This document shows, one piece after another, positions 41,138 to 50,297 of a stretch of 64,000 nt of DNA; the stretch's first letter is position 1, and each line of letters opens with the position of its first letter. Both the position numbers and the translations under genes were made by a program. A model generated the notes under the pieces. It was not told the origin of the DNA and did no database searches. It was given only the letters and a program-made list of their open reading frames with translations. The stretch is from Foliamicus sp963666765 (GTDB taxonomy: Bacteria > Pseudomonadota > Gammaproteobacteria > Steroidobacterales > Foliamicaceae): NCBI GenBank assembly GCA_963666765.1, contig OY762933.1, forward strand, positions 1,736,001 through 1,800,000, written 5' to 3'.

Positions 41138-42511
41138 TTATCTGCTTTCGGCCGTCTTGCCGGGCCACAGGGGCGGAAGTCTGCCCGGCGCCGGCTTCTC
41201 CGGCGGCGCTACGGGCGGCGGGCGGCGGGCGGCCCTGAGCAGCACGTCGGGATCCCAGCTTGCCTTGCCGGGTCCGTACAGGGATGCGCTCAAGCGCCGG
41301 CACTCCGTTTCGGCGGGTCCGCCCAGGCGCCGGCCCAGTTCGTTGAGATCGCGCGGAGCGGCATCGGGCCACCAGGTCCGCGACCAGGCCAGCAGTGCCT
41401 CCTCGACCCTGTGGGCGTCATTGGCGCGGCATGCGGCGGCCAGCGCCTCCAGGGGCCTGGCGAGCGCGTCCCGGCGATCCGCGTCGCGGCCCAGCGCGGC
41501 CTGGATTCGCCGGCGGACACGCCGGTCGGCGCCAATCCGGCGGGAAATCCACCACGCGATTGCCGTCGCGAACCAGCCCGCGGCCAGCAGTGGAATCAGC
41601 CAGCCGGTCGCCGCAAGAGGTTCCGGCGGCGGTTCGGACGGTTGCAGGATGTCCCGTCCGATCGGCGCCCGGGCCTGCAGGATGCGCCGGGGCAATTCGG
41701 CGGTCTCCCAGCGTTCGTCGGCCGTGTTCCACCAATTCAGCCGTATTTCGGGCAACACGACGTCGCCGCTGCGCAAGGCCAGCAGCGCCGCGCGCTGCCG
41801 GCGCACGCCCACCAGCCCGCCGCCGGTAACGAGATCCTCGAACTCGGGGCGTTCGACAAAGTGGCGGAAATTCGGACCGTCGCCGGGCCTGAGCTCCGGA
41901 ATCTGGCGCGCCGGCTGCCCCTCCACCCGCACTCCCAGCAGCCGGATCAGCGGCTCGCCCGCAACCAGGTCGTTCGGCTCCCGCTCGAAGTCCTCCCACA
42001 ATTGCACATCGGCGGCCGCCAGCCATCGGCCGGCGGGGGGCGAAGGAACCGCCCGCACCTCGAGCCGCTCCGGACCTGCGTCCGGAACGAAGCTGCGCGT
42101 CCGGAACCCGAAATCCTCGCCAATCCACTGCAGGCTGGCGGGTTGCAGCAGCAATTCGCCCGTTGACTGCGGATACAGCGCGTAGCGCCGCTCCAGCACC
42201 AGTGACTCGGCGCCTTCGGACCGGTAGTTGTACTGCCGGTCGGTCCCCAGCTGTTCGATCAGCGCCTCGCCCTCGAGGAGCACGGGATCGTTGAGGCGCC
42301 GAATGCGCCCGAAGCGGCGCGCGCCGGCGGTACGGAAAATGCGCACCGTGTACAGCACCTGCGAGCGCTCCCAGGGGCTGCGGGTACTGATCTCGGCACG
42401 CACCACGAAGGGGTTCTCCGCCGCGGGAGTCTGCGCCCCGGCGCCCGACAGCGGCAATGCCGCCAGCGCCAGCAAAGGCAACAGCGGCAACCCGGCGCGC
42501 CGGCCTACCAT
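41138..42511 (-). CDS. batD: BatD-like oxygen-tolerance protein
   Basis: The 457-residue product has a signal peptide (MVGRRAGLPLLPLLALAALP, cleavage near GAGAQ), a periplasmic beta-rich domain (ENPFVVRAEISTRSPWERSQ near 32-51), and a membrane helix near 305-325 followed by a cytoplasmic helical tail. This is the BatD layout. Bat proteins act with MoxR ATPases in envelope stress and aerotolerance. It overlaps the BatB/C gene by 7 bases and is the last gene of the operon. Confidence 0.85.
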   Translation of the reverse strand: MVGRRAGLPLLPLLALAALPLSGAGAQTPAAENPFVVRAEISTRSPWERSQVLYTVRIFRTAGARRFGRIRRLNDPVLLEGEALIEQLGTDRQYNYRSEGAESLVLERRYALYPQSTGELLLQPASLQWIGEDFGFRTRSFVPDAGPERLEVRAVPSPPAGRWLAAADVQLWEDFEREPNDLVAGEPLIRLLGVRVEGQPARQIPELRPGDGPNFRHFVERPEFEDLVTGGGLVGVRRQRAALLALRSGDVVLPEIRLNWWNTADERWETAELPRRILQARAPIGRDILQPSEPPPEPLAATGWLIPLLAAGWFATAIAWWISRRIGADRRVRRRIQAALGRDADRRDALARPLEALAAACRANDAHRVEEALLAWSRTWWPDAAPRDLNELGRRLGGPAETECRRLSASLYGPGKASWDPDVLLRAARRPPPVAPPEKPAPGRLPPLWPGKTAESR

Positions 42512-44112
42512 GGCTCGGCCTCGCCGCCCGGCCAGAGGGGATTGCCGTCCTGGTCAACGCCCTCGGCCCGGTACTGGCGCAGGAACTTGCGCCGCAACAG
42601 ACCTCCCGGGTCGTCAGGGACCTGCAGCAGCCAGCTCTGCGAGCTGTCGGGAAGCATCTGCTCGTCGGGAACCTCCATGTCGCTGGCCAGCGGCATGCTT
42701 TCCTGCTGGCCCTCCGCCTGATCGGCCGCTTGCTCCAGCGCGTCGGCCGGGGCCTGGGCGGGGTTTTCGCCAGACGCCGCTGCCAGGCTGGCGCTCTGTT
42801 TGAGCACTTCCAGGTTGTGGCGCGCGTCGGCATGGTCCGGCTGGTCGAGCAGCAACTCTTCGTAGAGGCGAATGGCGGTCTCGACCTGGCCGGCCAGGGC
42901 CAGGGCCGTGGCCCTGTTGTAGCGCGCGGAAACGGCGGTCAGTCCGCGCAGGATTTCCGCGCTTTCGAGGAAGCGGCCCTGACGGTGCAGCGCCGCCGCG
43001 CGCCACTGCGGATCATCGAACAGCTCGACCGCCCGCGGGTAGTCGCTATCGGAAAAAGCGCGCATCCCCTGTCGATCCGAGGTCGTGAACCAGCCGTCCG
43101 AGCCGTATGCGCCCAGCGGCGCAGCCAGCAGCACCAGGATCCATCCGCGCCGAAACGCCAACGCCGCAAGCGGCAGGAGAAAGAGCAGCAGCAGCGGCCC
43201 CTCGTCGCGCCAGCGCATGGCGCGCAGGTCGTTGGCAGGACTGCCCGAGGCGACGCCCGGACCTCGGCCCAGCAACTCCCTCAGGTCGCCGTTGTCGACC
43301 GTCATCCGCCGATATGCGCCGCCGCCCTCGCGCGCCAGGCGCAGCAATGCGTCCTCGTCCGGCCGGTTCACCACCAGCCCCGCCCAATCGTCGCGCATGA
43401 ACCCGCCGCGCATGTCCGGAACCGGGGCGCCCTCCGGCGTGGCGGCGCCCAGCACCAGCAGCATATGGCCGTCGGCCCTGAGCGCGACGGCCGCTTCCAC
43501 GGCCCTGCGGCCGCCGGGCCCGTCAGTCACCAGCAGCACCCTGCCTTGGCGCGCGTCGGCCTGGTTCAGCAGGCGGTGACCCCTGGCGATGGCCGCGGCA
43601 ACGTCGCTCCCCCGGCTGGGCATGACGTCCGGCGCCAACACGTCAAGAAGATTGATCAGCGTGGCCGCGTCGGTAGTGAGCGGCGCGACGGTGAAGGCGT
43701 GGCCGGAATAGGCCACCAGGCCGGTCTGGCCGTGGGCGCGCATGCGCAGGCCTTCCTTGATTTTCAGCCGGGCGCGGTCCAGGCGGGTTGGCGTGAGGTC
43801 GGCCGCCAGCATGGAACGCGACACGTCGAGCACCGCCACCAGCGCATCGCCGCCGCGGGTGGCGGACACCGGCATCTGCCGGTAGGCCGGACCCGCCAGG
43901 GCCAGCAGGCACAGCGCCAGCCCCGCTGAACAGATGAGACGCCAGTTCGAGCCGGCGCGTTTTCCCCGGCCCTCGAGAAGAAACGGCGCCAGCGCGGGAT
44001 CCAGAACCTTCGTCCACGTCCCGCGAACGTGCCTGCCCGGCAGCCAGGGCAGCGCGGCCAGCGGCAGCGCCAGCAGCCACAGGGGCCGGATCCAGTGCAG
44101 GTCGAATTCCAT
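42505..44112 (-). CDS. BatB/BatC fusion: von Willebrand A domain plus TPR
   Basis: The 535-residue protein has an N-terminal membrane helix pair, a VWA domain with the metal-binding MIDAS start VAVLDVSRSM (about 91-100), another membrane segment pair near 310-345, and TPR-like repeats (RYNRATALALAGQVETAIRL) with an Ala/Glu/Gln-rich tail. This corresponds to BatB and BatC joined in one chain. It lies between batA and batD, indicating one Bat complex at the membrane. Confidence 0.85.
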   Translation of the reverse strand: MEFDLHWIRPLWLLALPLAALPWLPGRHVRGTWTKVLDPALAPFLLEGRGKRAGSNWRLICSAGLALCLLALAGPAYRQMPVSATRGGDALVAVLDVSRSMLAADLTPTRLDRARLKIKEGLRMRAHGQTGLVAYSGHAFTVAPLTTDAATLINLLDVLAPDVMPSRGSDVAAAIARGHRLLNQADARQGRVLLVTDGPGGRRAVEAAVALRADGHMLLVLGAATPEGAPVPDMRGGFMRDDWAGLVVNRPDEDALLRLAREGGGAYRRMTVDNGDLRELLGRGPGVASGSPANDLRAMRWRDEGPLLLLFLLPLAALAFRRGWILVLLAAPLGAYGSDGWFTTSDRQGMRAFSDSDYPRAVELFDDPQWRAAALHRQGRFLESAEILRGLTAVSARYNRATALALAGQVETAIRLYEELLLDQPDHADARHNLEVLKQSASLAAASGENPAQAPADALEQAADQAEGQQESMPLASDMEVPDEQMLPDSSQSWLLQVPDDPGGLLRRKFLRQYRAEGVDQDGNPLWPGGEAEPW

Positions 44113-44124
44113 GCGCGCGGTCCC

Positions 44125-45090
44125 CTACGAGCGCCTTGCCCGCCAGGCCAGCGCCAGGCCCAGCGCCAGGGCCAGGAACAGCGCCGGCACGTGCGCCGGG
44201 CGCCCCGAGCGCAGCGCCAGTTCCTCGAGTTCCGCCGGCTCCAGCAGGTCAAGCTCCGCGTAAATTTCTTCCAGCCGGCCGACCGCCGCGGCCCGAAAAT
44301 AGCGCCCGCCGGTAATGTCCGCGATGGCCATCAGGGTCTCCTCGTCGAGCTCCGAGGAAATGCCGGACTGTGACGAACGCGATGACCCGATTCCGATCGT
44401 GTAGATCCTGAGCCCCGTCTCGCGAGCCAGTTGCGCGGCCTTCAGGGGCGTGAGCACGCCGGCCGTGGCCGCGCCGTCGGTCAGCAGCACCAGCACCCTG
44501 TGATCAGGCGCGGGGCCCTCGTCCGACATGCGCTTGACGGCCAGCGCGATCGCGTCGCCCAGTGCGGTCTGGCGGCCCGCCAGGCCGACGGAGGATTCAT
44601 CCAGGAATGCCCGGACCGTTGCCCGGTCAAAGCTCAGCGGCGCCTGCAGATAAGCCTGCCCGCCGAACAGGATCAGGCCCACGCGGTCGCCCACGCGCCG
44701 CTCGATGAAGTCCCCGGCCACGGACTTGATCGCATTGAGCCGCGATTCGGACCTTCCCGCCAGCCGCGCGTCGCGAACTTCCATGCTTCCGGACAGATCC
44801 ACCGCCAGCATGAGGTCGCGCCCGGTGGCAGGAGCCGTAAGCCCGGTATCGAGCACCAGGGGGCGCGCCGCGGCGAACAACAGGCACAGCCACATGAGCG
44901 CGGCAATGAGCCAGTCCGGGCCGAAGCGGCGGCTTGATTCGCCGATGGGGTCGGCGCGCGAAAACCGGTCACGGTCCGGCACCCGCAGGGCCTGGCCCGC
45001 GCCGCGCCTGAGCGGCGCGATGAAGCGGTACGCGAGAAGCGGGAGGGGCAGCAACAGCCAGGCCCAGGTCCACTCGAAGGCCAGTCTCAC
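44125..45090 (-). CDS. batA: BatA-like von Willebrand A protein
   Basis: The 321-residue product has two N-terminal membrane helices (about 8-26 and 58-78), a VWA domain with MIDAS motif LAVDLSGSM (about 94-102), and a final helix near 300-317. The start is GTG overlapping the DUF4381 stop as GTGA. BatA and the BatB part of the next gene are paralogous VWA proteins, as in other Bat operons. Confidence 0.87.
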   Translation of the reverse strand: MRLAFEWTWAWLLLPLPLLAYRFIAPLRRGAGQALRVPDRDRFSRADPIGESSRRFGPDWLIAALMWLCLLFAAARPLVLDTGLTAPATGRDLMLAVDLSGSMEVRDARLAGRSESRLNAIKSVAGDFIERRVGDRVGLILFGGQAYLQAPLSFDRATVRAFLDESSVGLAGRQTALGDAIALAVKRMSDEGPAPDHRVLVLLTDGAATAGVLTPLKAAQLARETGLRIYTIGIGSSRSSQSGISSELDEETLMAIADITGGRYFRAAAVGRLEEIYAELDLLEPAELEELALRSGRPAHVPALFLALALGLALAWRARRS

Positions 45091-45599
45091 GACGATCCGT
45101 CCTTAGCAGCCCGTGGCAAAAGCCCCGCTGCATTCGATGGGCTGCCAGGCCCGCGCGAGCGCCGAATCCAGGCCGCGACGCTGCGGGAATAAGCACGCGC
45201 GTCCAGCTCGACCCGCGCCTGATAGGGTCCATGCAGAAGGGCTTCCTCGGGGCCGGGGCAGGCGCCCCGGCCGAGTTCCTGCAGGCATTCGATCCAGGCG
45301 CTTCCGGTCAGGCCGGCGACCCGGGCGCGGTCCCCGAGCCTCAAGGCGCAGGCGCGCAGCAGGACCGACAGGTCCGCGAGCAAGCGGGCGGTGTCGCCGT
45401 GGAGCGCGTATTCGGCCTCGGCGGCCCTGAGCCGCGAAAGCGCCTCGCGCTTCCAGGCGGGCGGGCGCCGCAGCCACCACAAGCCCGCCGCCAGCAGAAC
45501 CAGCGCGACCAGCCACCAGCCGGGCTGCGGCGGCCACCAGGGCGGCGGCGGCGGGAGGTGGATGTCGCGCAGCAGCGCTGCAAGGTCGCCGCCGTTCAC
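45087..45599 (-). CDS. DUF4381-type membrane protein with repeat-derived tail
   Basis: The 170-residue protein has a Pro/Trp-rich N-terminus (HLPPPPPWWPPQPGWWL), one membrane helix (about 28-46) and a cytoplasmic helical region (REALSRLRAAEAEYALHGDT), matching the small DUF4381 proteins of MoxR/Bat operons. Its last residues, SNAAGLLPRAAKDGSS, are encoded by a copy of the repeat that forms the ends of the 164-bp palindrome near 57 kb. This means a mobile or palindromic repeat has replaced or extended the C-terminus. It overlaps both neighbours by 4 bases. Confidence 0.8.
   Translation of the reverse strand: MNGGDLAALLRDIHLPPPPPWWPPQPGWWLVALVLLAAGLWWLRRPPAWKREALSRLRAAEAEYALHGDTARLLADLSVLLRACALRLGDRARVAGLTGSAWIECLQELGRGACPGPEEALLHGPYQARVELDARAYSRSVAAWIRRSRGPGSPSNAAGLLPRAAKDGSS
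45104..45137. repeat. Single copy of the palindrome-end repeat inside the DUF4381 gene
   Basis: Thirty-one of 34 bases match the left end of the 164-bp palindrome at 56911 (TAGCAGCCCGTGGCA then A/G differences then AGCCCCGCTGC). Only this end is present here, with no inverted partner nearby. It is read in frame as SNAAGLLPRA at the C-terminus of the DUF4381 protein. Confidence 0.85.
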
Positions 45600-46534
45600 C
45601 GCGCCAGTCTCCGGACCGTTGCCCGCCGCCGGCGGGCATGAAGCGGAAGCGCCCTGTGGCGGCCGGCGGGATCTTCGTCGGTGCGGACTTCCAGGTACGC
45701 TCCCCCGTGTGTGCGGGCGATCTCCGCAAGCGCCCGGGACCCCTGAAGGAATTCATCCTGCCAGCGCCGACGCGCGGCGTCCCCGCCGGTGCGGAACACC
45801 GTTTCTCCGCGCCGGTCGCGAACGGCGTATCGACCCGGAGGCGGCAGGTCGCGATCGAGCGGGTCGAACAGGCGCACGATCAGGAGCGGGCGGTGGGCGG
45901 CCAGCCGCCGCGCCGCATCGATGCAGCCCCTTCCCATGAAGTCGCTGACGAGCACCAGGCGGCTGCCGGACGGCGCGTGGCGCTGCAGGGCGGGCACGGC
46001 GTCGATCAGCTCAGCTTGCCCGCTTGCGCCGTTGCCGCCCGCGTCGCCGAACGCTCCGGCCAGGGCGCGGGCCAGCCGCTGCGCGCCCCGGCGGCCGGGC
46101 AGCGGCGGCGTGATGTCGAATCCCGCCCTGGACAGCACCAGGCCCGACACGCGGTCGCGGGCGGCCACCGCGGTCCAGGCGATCATCATCGCAACACGGG
46201 CCGCCACGACCGACTTGAACGCGCCCACCGTGGCGAAGTGCATGCGCTCCGTGAGGTCCGCGCAGACCACCGTGGGGCGCTCGCTCTCCTCCTGGTAGAG
46301 CTTGGTGTAGGGGCGGCCGGTACGGGCCGTGGCCTTCCAGTGCATGTGACGGGGATCGTCGCCCGGTTGCCAGGCGCGCACTTCGTCGAATTCCATTCCG
46401 CGGGCGCGCAGCGGCGCCAGTCTTGCCGGCCCCGAGCGGACCTCGCCGCCGGACTGAAACCACGATGCGAACGGCGTGTGGCGGAGGGCCAGCAGTTCCG
46501 GCAGTCCGATCCACGTGCGCCCGCGGCCCGGCAT
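45596..46534 (-). CDS. DUF58-domain protein of the MoxR operon
   Basis: The 312-residue protein shows the DUF58 signature VRAWQPGDDPRHMHWKATAR (about 53-72) and a following VWA-like fold. DUF58 proteins normally follow MoxR ATPases; they are thought to act as adaptors or substrates of the ATPase. The N-terminus lacks membrane helices, so it should be cytoplasmic. It lies 5 bases after moxR and overlaps the DUF4381 start by 4. Confidence 0.87.
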   Translation of the reverse strand: MPGRGRTWIGLPELLALRHTPFASWFQSGGEVRSGPARLAPLRARGMEFDEVRAWQPGDDPRHMHWKATARTGRPYTKLYQEESERPTVVCADLTERMHFATVGAFKSVVAARVAMMIAWTAVAARDRVSGLVLSRAGFDITPPLPGRRGAQRLARALAGAFGDAGGNGASGQAELIDAVPALQRHAPSGSRLVLVSDFMGRGCIDAARRLAAHRPLLIVRLFDPLDRDLPPPGRYAVRDRRGETVFRTGGDAARRRWQDEFLQGSRALAEIARTHGGAYLEVRTDEDPAGRHRALPLHARRRRATVRRLAR

Positions 46535-46539
46535 TTTGC

Positions 46540-47532
46540 TTACGGCACCGCCACGCAGTCCAGCAGCCGGCTGATGACCTCCTCGGAACTGCGGCCTTCG
46601 GCCTCGGCTTCGTACGTAAGGATGATCCGGTGGCGAAGGACCGGCGGGGCCACCGCCTGGATATCGCCGGGAGTGACGAAGTCCCTGCCGCGCAGGAAGG
46701 CGCGGGCCCGGCTGCAGCGATCCAGGGCGATCGAGGCGCGCGGGCTGGCTCCGTAGCTCACCAGGCTGCCGAGCGTTTCGTCGTAGTTCTGCGGCGCCCG
46801 CGTGGCCCGGACCAGTTCCACGATATAGCGCTCAAGGCGCTCGGCCAGGTGCAGTTCAAGCACCCGCGCCCGGTCCTGCATCACCTCCGCCACCGTGTAG
46901 GCCTCTTCGGCGTCGCTCTGGCCCGTCGCGGTCTCGGACGCTTCCCGGCGCGTGAGTTCCAGGATGCGCTGCTCCTGTTCGGCGCTCGGATAGCTGATCC
47001 GGGTCTTCATCAGGAAGCGGTCCAGCTGGGCCTCCGGGAGCGGGTAGGCGCCCTCCTGCTCGATGGGGTTCTGCGTGGCCATGACCAGAAACGGCTCCGG
47101 CAGCGGCCAGCTCTTCTCCGCCACGGTGACCTGCCGCTCCTCCATCGCCTCCAGCAGGGCGGACTGCACCTTGGCGGAAGCGCGATTGATCTCGTCCGCC
47201 AGCACCAGGTTGTGGAAGATCGGACCGGCCCGAAACTCGAACTCGCCGGTCTGCGGCCGGAAGATATCGGTTCCGGTCAGGTCCGACGGCAGCAGGTCGG
47301 GCGTGAACTGGACGCGGTGGAAACTGGCGTTCAGGCTCTGGCTGAGCACCTTGACCGCCCGCGTCTTGGCCAGCCCCGGCACGCCCTCCACCAGCAGGTG
47401 GCCGCCGGCGAGCAGGGCAATGAGCATGTGCTCGATGAACTCCTCCTGGCCGAGCACGCGCTCTTCCATGCGCCGGCGCAGCGTGGACAGCGGCAGTTGC
47501 GTGATTTCCCGTGAGGCGGGTTCGGCCGGCAT
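46540..47532 (-). CDS. MoxR-family AAA+ ATPase
   Basis: The 330-residue ATPase has Walker A EGVPGLAKT (about 49-57), Walker B NLVLADEINRA and sensor-type ATQNPIEQEGAYPLPEAQLD. MoxR proteins act as chaperones for maturation of VWA-domain partners, which are encoded downstream here (batA, BatB/C). It is the first gene of the six-gene operon and is divergent from the DUF192 gene with a 62-base gap. Confidence 0.93.
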   Translation of the reverse strand: MPAEPASREITQLPLSTLRRRMEERVLGQEEFIEHMLIALLAGGHLLVEGVPGLAKTRAVKVLSQSLNASFHRVQFTPDLLPSDLTGTDIFRPQTGEFEFRAGPIFHNLVLADEINRASAKVQSALLEAMEERQVTVAEKSWPLPEPFLVMATQNPIEQEGAYPLPEAQLDRFLMKTRISYPSAEQEQRILELTRREASETATGQSDAEEAYTVAEVMQDRARVLELHLAERLERYIVELVRATRAPQNYDETLGSLVSYGASPRASIALDRCSRARAFLRGRDFVTPGDIQAVAPPVLRHRIILTYEAEAEGRSSEEVISRLLDCVAVP

Positions 47533-47594
47533 GGCGTCAGTCCGGGGCTCGAATGGTCATAGGCGCCCGATTGTAGCGGGTACATACTTGCGCC

Positions 47595-48041
47595 ATGGCG
47601 AAAAGGGCACTTGCGTTGGCGAGCCTGCTTCTGGTCTGGCAATCGGTCGGCGGGCAGGACCTCGATCACCTGGCGCGCGCAAAAGCGGTGCTGGCCGCCT
47701 CCGCGGGCCAGTGCGTGTTTCTGGAATTGTGGCTGGCGCGCACGAGCGAGCAGCAGCGCCGCGGGCTCATGCATGTGCGCGACGTGCCCGAAGGCTGGGG
47801 GATGCTGTTCGTCTACGGCCGCGAGCGGGAAATCGGCATGTGGATGAAGAACACCTACGTCTCGCTGGACATGCTGTTCATCCGCGCCGACGGCAGCATC
47901 GCCAGCATCGCGACCGACACCAAACCGCTGAGCCTGGAGACCATCCGCTCGGGCGAGCCCGTTGACCGCGTGCTGGAACTCAAGGCCGGCTCGGCGAAGC
48001 GCTGGGGCCTCGAACCCGGCGACCGCCTCCTGTCCCCCTAG
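47595..48041 (+). CDS. DUF192 (UPF0127) exported protein
   Basis: The 148-residue protein has a signal peptide (about 1-20, ending VGGQ) and the DUF192 pattern: FLELWLARTSEQQRRGLMHV, MLFVYGREREIGMWMKNTYV, SLDMLFIRADGSI and VLELKAGSAKRWGLEPGD. The family is small, exported and of unknown biochemical role; it is common in proteobacteria. It is read opposite to the surrounding genes. Confidence 0.9.
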   Translation: MAKRALALASLLLVWQSVGGQDLDHLARAKAVLAASAGQCVFLELWLARTSEQQRRGLMHVRDVPEGWGMLFVYGREREIGMWMKNTYVSLDMLFIRADGSIASIATDTKPLSLETIRSGEPVDRVLELKAGSAKRWGLEPGDRLLSP

Positions 48042-48045
48042 CCAC

Positions 48046-49415
48046 TCAGTTGTTGCCGCTCCGAGAAGCCCATTGCAAGGGCGGCTGCTTTTCGGTGGCT
48101 ACCAGCGCGTGCCGAAACACAAGCATTGAGAGCGCCCAGGAAGCGAACAGGCCTCCCGCCAGGACCAGCGGCGCCAACAACTGCAGCGCAGGCGCTCGCG
48201 CGGCCAGGGTGAGCCAGAAAGCCTGGAGAACGCCAATCACCACGAGCGCAGCAATTAACCAAATATCCTGGTTCGGTCGGACAAGCAGAGCAGGACAAAG
48301 CAGCGAGCCGATACCGACAGCGCCCACCAGAGGCGGTAAAAGATTCGTGGCGGCCACGGGGTCCAGGGCGTAGAGCAACGGAAAAGCCAGCGCCACCTGA
48401 ACCAGTACCAGGACCGCCGACAGCAGCGTCACGCAGGCGCCAAGTCTCCGGGTCGACAGCGGCAGGCCCTTGAGTACGCGGAAATTGGCGAAGCGCGGAA
48501 CCGTTGCGGCGAACCCCATCACGACAAAGCTCGTGAATACTCCTGCGACGATCACCGTGTCGCTCAGGTCCATAAGCAGATGCGAATCGCTCAGCCCCAA
48601 CAAGGACCTTACCCAGAAATCAATGGCAAAGAACGCGCCAAGACCGCCCACGATTGCGATCGGCATCCACAGACAGCTTGCCGTGAGTGCTACGAATCCC
48701 GTCAGGTTGCGCGCCAGCGGCAGCCGCTTGCGGATTGCAGGCCGATGCGCCGCCAATCGTGATTTGGAGTGCGCCCTGCGTGCGGTCAGCAAGGCCCCCG
48801 TCCTCGCGAAGCCGAGAATCGATGCGGCTGCGCCGATGGCCAGCAAAACCAGCAGATGCTTTAGTTGCCAGGAATCCACGGACAGGAAGAAATCAAACGA
48901 ACCAAAAAATACGTAGAGTCCGGCCAGGCCTGCCATTACAACCAGCGCCCAAAGTGCGACTTGTGCCCAGCGCGGTGCGGACTCACCTCCGTATTTGCGC
49001 CTGGAATTCTCAAGCGCGTCCATCCAGAAGCAAAAACTGGAACAAGGAAAGCCAGGGCGACGGCCATAGGCACGGAAAACCAACCGACTCGGCCGCCGAC
49101 AGACGTCGCCAACCACGCAATCACTGTGAGTCCAAGAACCCAGGCCGTTGGAACACCCACCGCAATTGCCCAGTAGGTCGTCGCAAGTGCGTGTCGCTCA
49201 ATCGGCAGGTGCAGGAAGACCCGCATAAGCCCGCTTCGATACTCAAGGTAAAGGACGCCGGCGATTGTGGAAGCCAACAGCATGGCGAAGAGAAGGAGAA
49301 AAGTGCCAAAGCCGTCATCACCAGCCAGACTGTATGCCAGCAGCGAAAAAACCAGATAAAGCGCGCTGCCCAGCAGCAGGACCCTGGATCTGCGCTCCAG
49401 AAAATCCCGAACCAT
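48046..49415 (-). pseudogene. ABC-2-type permease broken by a one-base frame change
   Basis: The 5' part encodes MVRDFLERRSRVLLLGSALY and four membrane helices up to LAFLVPVFASGW; the 3' part, in another frame, begins FCFWMDALENSRRKYGG and has about seven more helices ending at SRSGNN. Adding one T to a TTTTT run (plus strand A5 at 49032-49036) joins both into one continuous protein of about 456 residues. It could be a true mutation, a sequencing error in a homopolymer, or programmed -1 slippage. The gene follows a matching ABC ATPase and a GntR regulator. A GTG at 49427 is an alternative start. Confidence 0.75.
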
Positions 49416-49419
49416 GCGG

Positions 49420-50295
49420 CTAATCACGAACCTGCCCCTCGACCAGACCCACGAACAGTTCTTCGAGAGTAACCGGCTGCACGGATATACCGGTCGCACC
49501 GCAGCCATCCAGGGCCTGGCGGTATTGGTCGGCAGAGTCCGTAAGGACGCGCTGCCGGTCGCCGTCGCGCTCGACAAGTCGGCCTCCGAGTGGCGGCGCC
49601 CCGCTGAGCGTAAAACTCACCTGCCGATGGGTCTCCAGCAGTTGGTCAGTGCGCCCTTCCACCAGCAGCCTGCCTTCGTGGATGACGCCGATGTGGTCCG
49701 TGAACCGCTCAAGATCGACGAGGTTGTGGGACGAGATCAGAACCGTATGGTCTTCGTCTCCCATCAGGGCCAGCAGTTCCGCGAACAATTCCTTCTTCGA
49801 AAGCGCGTCAAGACCGATGGTGGGTTCGTCCATGATCAGGACCCGCGGACGGCGCGCCAGCGCCAGAGCCAGGCGAAGCTTTGTGGCGGCCCCGAGCGAA
49901 AGCGCCGCGGTCTTTTCCTCAGGGTCGATGTTGAACCGCTTGAGCAGATTGTCGCAGTAGTTTTGGTCCCAATCGGGATAAAAGGCGCGAATGAACTGTA
50001 TGGCGCGTCCCACAAATTTCCACGAGCCGTAACTGGTGTGCGGACTCACGTAGGCGGCGGCGAGTTTCATTTCGACTTCGTCCTCCCGGTGGTCGTAACC
50101 GAGCACCCGGATCTCTCCGGACTCCGGTAGCCCAAGTCCGAAGATCAGGTCCAGAGTGGTGGTTTTGCCCGCGCCGTGGGGCCCGACCAGGCCGTATATG
50201 GCGCCGCCGGGCACGGTGAGATCCAGCGGCCCCAGTTGAAAGCGCGGATATTTCTTGATCAGACCGCGGATTTCGATTGCGTTGGTACTTTGCAT
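49420..50295 (-). CDS. ABC transporter ATPase, YtrB-like
   Basis: The 291-residue ATPase has Walker A VGPHGAGKTTT (about 38-48), a signature region LSLGAATKLRLALAL and Walker B VLIMDEPTIGLDALS. It is of the type found beside YtrA-like GntR regulators, which often respond to cell-wall-active peptides. The permease it would serve is frame-shifted. It follows the regulator gene by 2 bases. Confidence 0.9.
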   Translation of the reverse strand: MQSTNAIEIRGLIKKYPRFQLGPLDLTVPGGAIYGLVGPHGAGKTTTLDLIFGLGLPESGEIRVLGYDHREDEVEMKLAAAYVSPHTSYGSWKFVGRAIQFIRAFYPDWDQNYCDNLLKRFNIDPEEKTAALSLGAATKLRLALALARRPRVLIMDEPTIGLDALSKKELFAELLALMGDEDHTVLISSHNLVDLERFTDHIGVIHEGRLLVEGRTDQLLETHRQVSFTLSGAPPLGGRLVERDGDRQRVLTDSADQYRQALDGCGATGISVQPVTLEELFVGLVEGQVRD

Positions 50296-50297
50296 GA

